NCBI GenBank assembly: GCA_025997875.1
Contig: BNVE01000166.1
Coordinates: 1 to 7,698, forward strand
Source of the DNA: Spirochaetia bacterium
GTDB lineage: Bacteria; Spirochaetota; Spirochaetia; Treponematales; Breznakiellaceae
Reading direction: 5' to 3'
Length of the DNA: 7,698 nucleotides
The notes under the pieces are model-generated. The model ran no database searches. It saw nothing but the letters and a program-made list of their open reading frames with translations, and was not told the origin of the DNA. Position numbers and translations under genes: made by a program. Positions within the stretch are counted from its first letter, which is position 1. Each line of letters starts with the position of its first letter. Positions 6,727-7,698 of this stretch are shown piece after piece.

Positions 6727-7167
6727 TTAACTCCTTATTGACCTGTGCTTCCCAATTCCGCTTCCCGTCACAGTTCCCGTGTGCCGGCGTAACCGGAAAA
6801 GTCCCGCCTGAGGGAATAGGGCCCTTTCCGGAAGCCGGCGCCGCCCTTCGGGAAGTTCCAGGGTAAAACTGTCCGGGGCCTCAAGAAGGGAAGCTTCGCC
6901 GCCCTGCAGCCCGGTTGAGGCCGCAGGGATTTCGGGCCCGGCGCTGAAGGGGGCAAGCCCCTGGACCGGCTCAAACCGGGGCTTTTCCTCAAAGGCGTCG
7001 GTTCCCGGCTTGATACTCAGCCGGGAAAGGGCCGCCAGTTTCCCATCGGGGCCTTTGGGGGGCGCCGGGGCGCTGAGGTTTCGCTCAAAGGGGGCATCTT
7101 TGACGATGGCGCCGCAGGAACAGAAGGTTTTGGTGAGCGACGGCAGTAAAATATAGGATTTATACAC
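6727..7167 (-). CDS. Small hypothetical protein with N-terminal CxCG and Pro-rich body (146 aa)
   Basis: I recognise no family. A CSCG motif at residues 16-19 gives one potential metal-binding cysteine pair, but no second pair follows, so a complete zinc ribbon is not visible. The remainder is rich in Pro, Ala, Gly and Arg, probably mostly disordered, ending in a basic tail (RLRRHTG, then GKHRSIRS). No signal peptide or membrane helix is evident. The GTG start is supported by GGAG at 7175-7178 (minus strand), seven bases upstream; an ATG at 7171 is out of frame and stops after three codons. Its TAA lies in the ribosome-site-to-ATG spacer of the NYN gene (stop codon to start codon gap 2 bp), so the two are almost certainly one operon with this gene first. 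A basic tail next to an RNA-binding partner could suggest a nucleic-acid role, which is speculative. The GC-rich composition makes long chance frames possible, so the existence of the protein is likely but not certain. Confidence 0.6.
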   Translation of the reverse strand: MYKSYILLPSLTKTFCSCGAIVKDAPFERNLSAPAPPKGPDGKLAALSRLSIKPGTDAFEEKPRFEPVQGLAPFSAGPEIPAASTGLQGGEASLLEAPDSFTLELPEGRRRLPERALFPQAGLFRLRRHTGTVTGSGIGKHRSIRS

Positions 7168-7208
7168 TCATTTTCTCCAAAAAAACAATAGCAAATTTAC
7201 CATTTTGA

Positions 7209-7227
7209 ATGTATAATAAATCAGTCA
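7209..7227 (-). promoter_or_regulatory. AT-rich element, minus-facing copy of a mirrored pair
   Basis: On the minus strand this reads TGACTGATTTATTATACAT. It matches the plus-strand element at 7324-7340 except for a two-base insertion. It lies about 40 bp upstream of the GTG at 7167. Its TTATTATACA segment could serve as a -10 box, with TTGCTT (minus strand, about 7234-7239) as a poor -35 at short spacing. It is likely part of the promoter or operator of the small-protein/NYN operon. Confidence 0.4.
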
Positions 7228-7257
7228 GTAAAGCAATTGCAGCGGGTAACGAAGTTT

Positions 7258-7270
7258 CCGGCAGTGCCGG
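7258..7270. other. Small GC hairpin between the divergent promoters
   Basis: CCGGC-AGT-GCCGG forms a five-pair stem with a three-base loop at the centre of the divergent intergenic region. No T-run follows on either strand, so it is not a terminator. An eight-base palindrome GCAATTGC lies nearby at 7233-7240. Either could be a regulator site, but nothing in the sequence decides this. Confidence 0.3.
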
Positions 7271-7307
7271 GGGCGAAAAAAGTAAAGAGTAAATTTGACT
7301 TTTTAAG

Positions 7308-7318
7308 TGGTATAGAAT
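7308..7318 (+). promoter_or_regulatory. Candidate extended -10 box for the gene starting at 7364
   Basis: TGGTATAGAAT has the extended -10 form and differs by one base from TGGTATACAAT at 152-162. Transcription from it would give a leader of about 40 bases containing the ribosome site at 7351-7356. A TTGACT at 7295-7300 is only ten bases upstream of the TATA, too close to be its -35. A second TTGACT (7323-7328) belongs to the mirrored element. Confidence 0.3.
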
Positions 7319-7323
7319 AGTCT

Positions 7324-7340
7324 TGACTGATTATATACAT
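7324..7340 (+). promoter_or_regulatory. AT-rich element, plus-facing copy of a mirrored pair
   Basis: TGACTGATTATATACAT repeats, in inverted orientation, the element at 7209-7227. It sits just before the AAGGAG ribosome site of the gene starting at 7364. The pair being oriented outward, one in front of each divergent gene set, suggests a shared operator or duplicated promoter core. Confidence 0.4.
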
Positions 7341-7363
7341 AAGTGCATCCAAGGAGCAAACGG

Positions 7364-7698
7364 TTGACAAAGCGCGATTTCCCCAAAATTCATTTCTATG
7401 ATCAGGATTTTGTAGACATATATGACAAAACCTGGGCATGGATTCAGGATTGTTGGAACACCGACGGCGAAAAGAGCGCCATTGAGGGGAAATTTTTTTC
7501 ATATCCGGGAAGTCCCGTGGTCCAGCAGGCGGACGCCATTTATTCGTCCTTTTTTCTGGTCTACTCAAACCGGATTTACCAGGCCCACCCGACCCTGGAT
7601 GTTTTTTATGATCGTCAGGAGCCGAATGGGGCGATCCGTTCCGCCTACAGCATCGAAACCGGGCTCCCGGTGGTGGAAAAGGATAACCCCGAAGGCTT
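7364..7698 (+). CDS. Probable six-hairpin glycoside hydrolase (GH63/GH37-like), N-terminal part
   Basis: The gene runs off the window; 111 codons are visible. The TTG at 7364 has AAGGAG (7351-7356) seven bases upstream, and the encoded protein begins TKRDFPKIHFYDQDF. Recognisable stretches are YDKTWAWIQDCW (about 20-31), FFSYPGSPVVQQADAIYSSFFLVY, and TLDVFYDRQEPNGAIRSAYSIETG. They resemble the start of the (alpha/alpha)6 catalytic domain of trehalase/GH63-type proteins, where a segment like 'F..FY.RQ..dG.I.R' follows the first helices. The reaction would be hydrolysis of a glycosidic bond, possibly in a storage or compatible-solute sugar. Substrate and catalytic acids cannot be judged because they lie beyond the edge. 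No signal peptide is seen, so a cytosolic enzyme is likely. The call rests on motif recognition only and is moderately sure. Confidence 0.65.
   Translation, partial: MTKRDFPKIHFYDQDFVDIYDKTWAWIQDCWNTDGEKSAIEGKFFSYPGSPVVQQADAIYSSFFLVYSNRIYQAHPTLDVFYDRQEPNGAIRSAYSIETGLPVVEKDNPEG

Noticed and set aside
7221..7568. A 115-codon minus-strand frame across the divergent promoter and the glycoside hydrolase start
   Set aside because: It crosses the promoter elements and opposes a better-supported TTG gene with AAGGAG; no domain is seen.
1..7698. CRISPR arrays, tRNA or rRNA genes, insertion-sequence transposases
   Set aside because: No regularly spaced identical repeats with spacers, no cloverleaf with a TTC-arm motif, and no transposase motif were found.

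Overview
The window reads as part of a spirochaete chromosome, most likely a Treponema of the termite-gut type. This is inferred from gene style: moderately high GC, ATG/GTG/TTG starts, a Lys/Phe-rich spirochaete-like lipobox, and a WD40 / caspase-like / TPR lipoprotein of a kind I associate with these bacteria. No marker gene is present to prove it.

Layout: (1) 1-167 is non-coding. It holds a strong GC hairpin, three degenerate direct repeats and a promoter-like box ending a few bases before the first start codon. (2) 168-2887 is a two-gene plus-strand unit: a membrane-anchored protein of unknown family (677 aa), then a histidine phosphatase whose GTG overlaps the previous stop codon by one base. 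(3) 2888-3097 is dominated by an imperfect palindrome of about 150 bp with perfect 16-bp arms. (4) About 3098-5737 encodes a large predicted lipoprotein built as signal peptide/lipobox, WD40-like blade, linker, caspase-like domain, PEGA-like beta domain and six TPRs. Both positions where caspase-fold peptidases carry the His/Cys dyad appear replaced (Ser, Asp), so it looks like a pseudoprotease scaffold. (5) 5780-7167 on the minus strand is a two-gene operon: a small Cys/Pro-containing orphan protein, then a NYN (PIN-like) domain protein with a C-terminal cold-shock domain, probably an RNA-binding ribonuclease. (6) 7168-7363 is a divergent promoter region bearing two inverted copies of an AT-rich 17-19 bp element, one facing each gene set. 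(7) From 7364 to the window edge a TTG-started gene begins that resembles a six-hairpin (GH63/GH37-like) glycoside hydrolase; only its first 111 codons are present.

The most unusual items are the degenerate caspase-like lipoprotein, the long palindrome in front of it, the NYN-cold-shock fusion and the mirrored elements between the divergent genes. Apart from the two short operons, nothing in the sequence proves that these genes act as one system. The lipoprotein and the NYN gene are convergent and need not be functionally linked.
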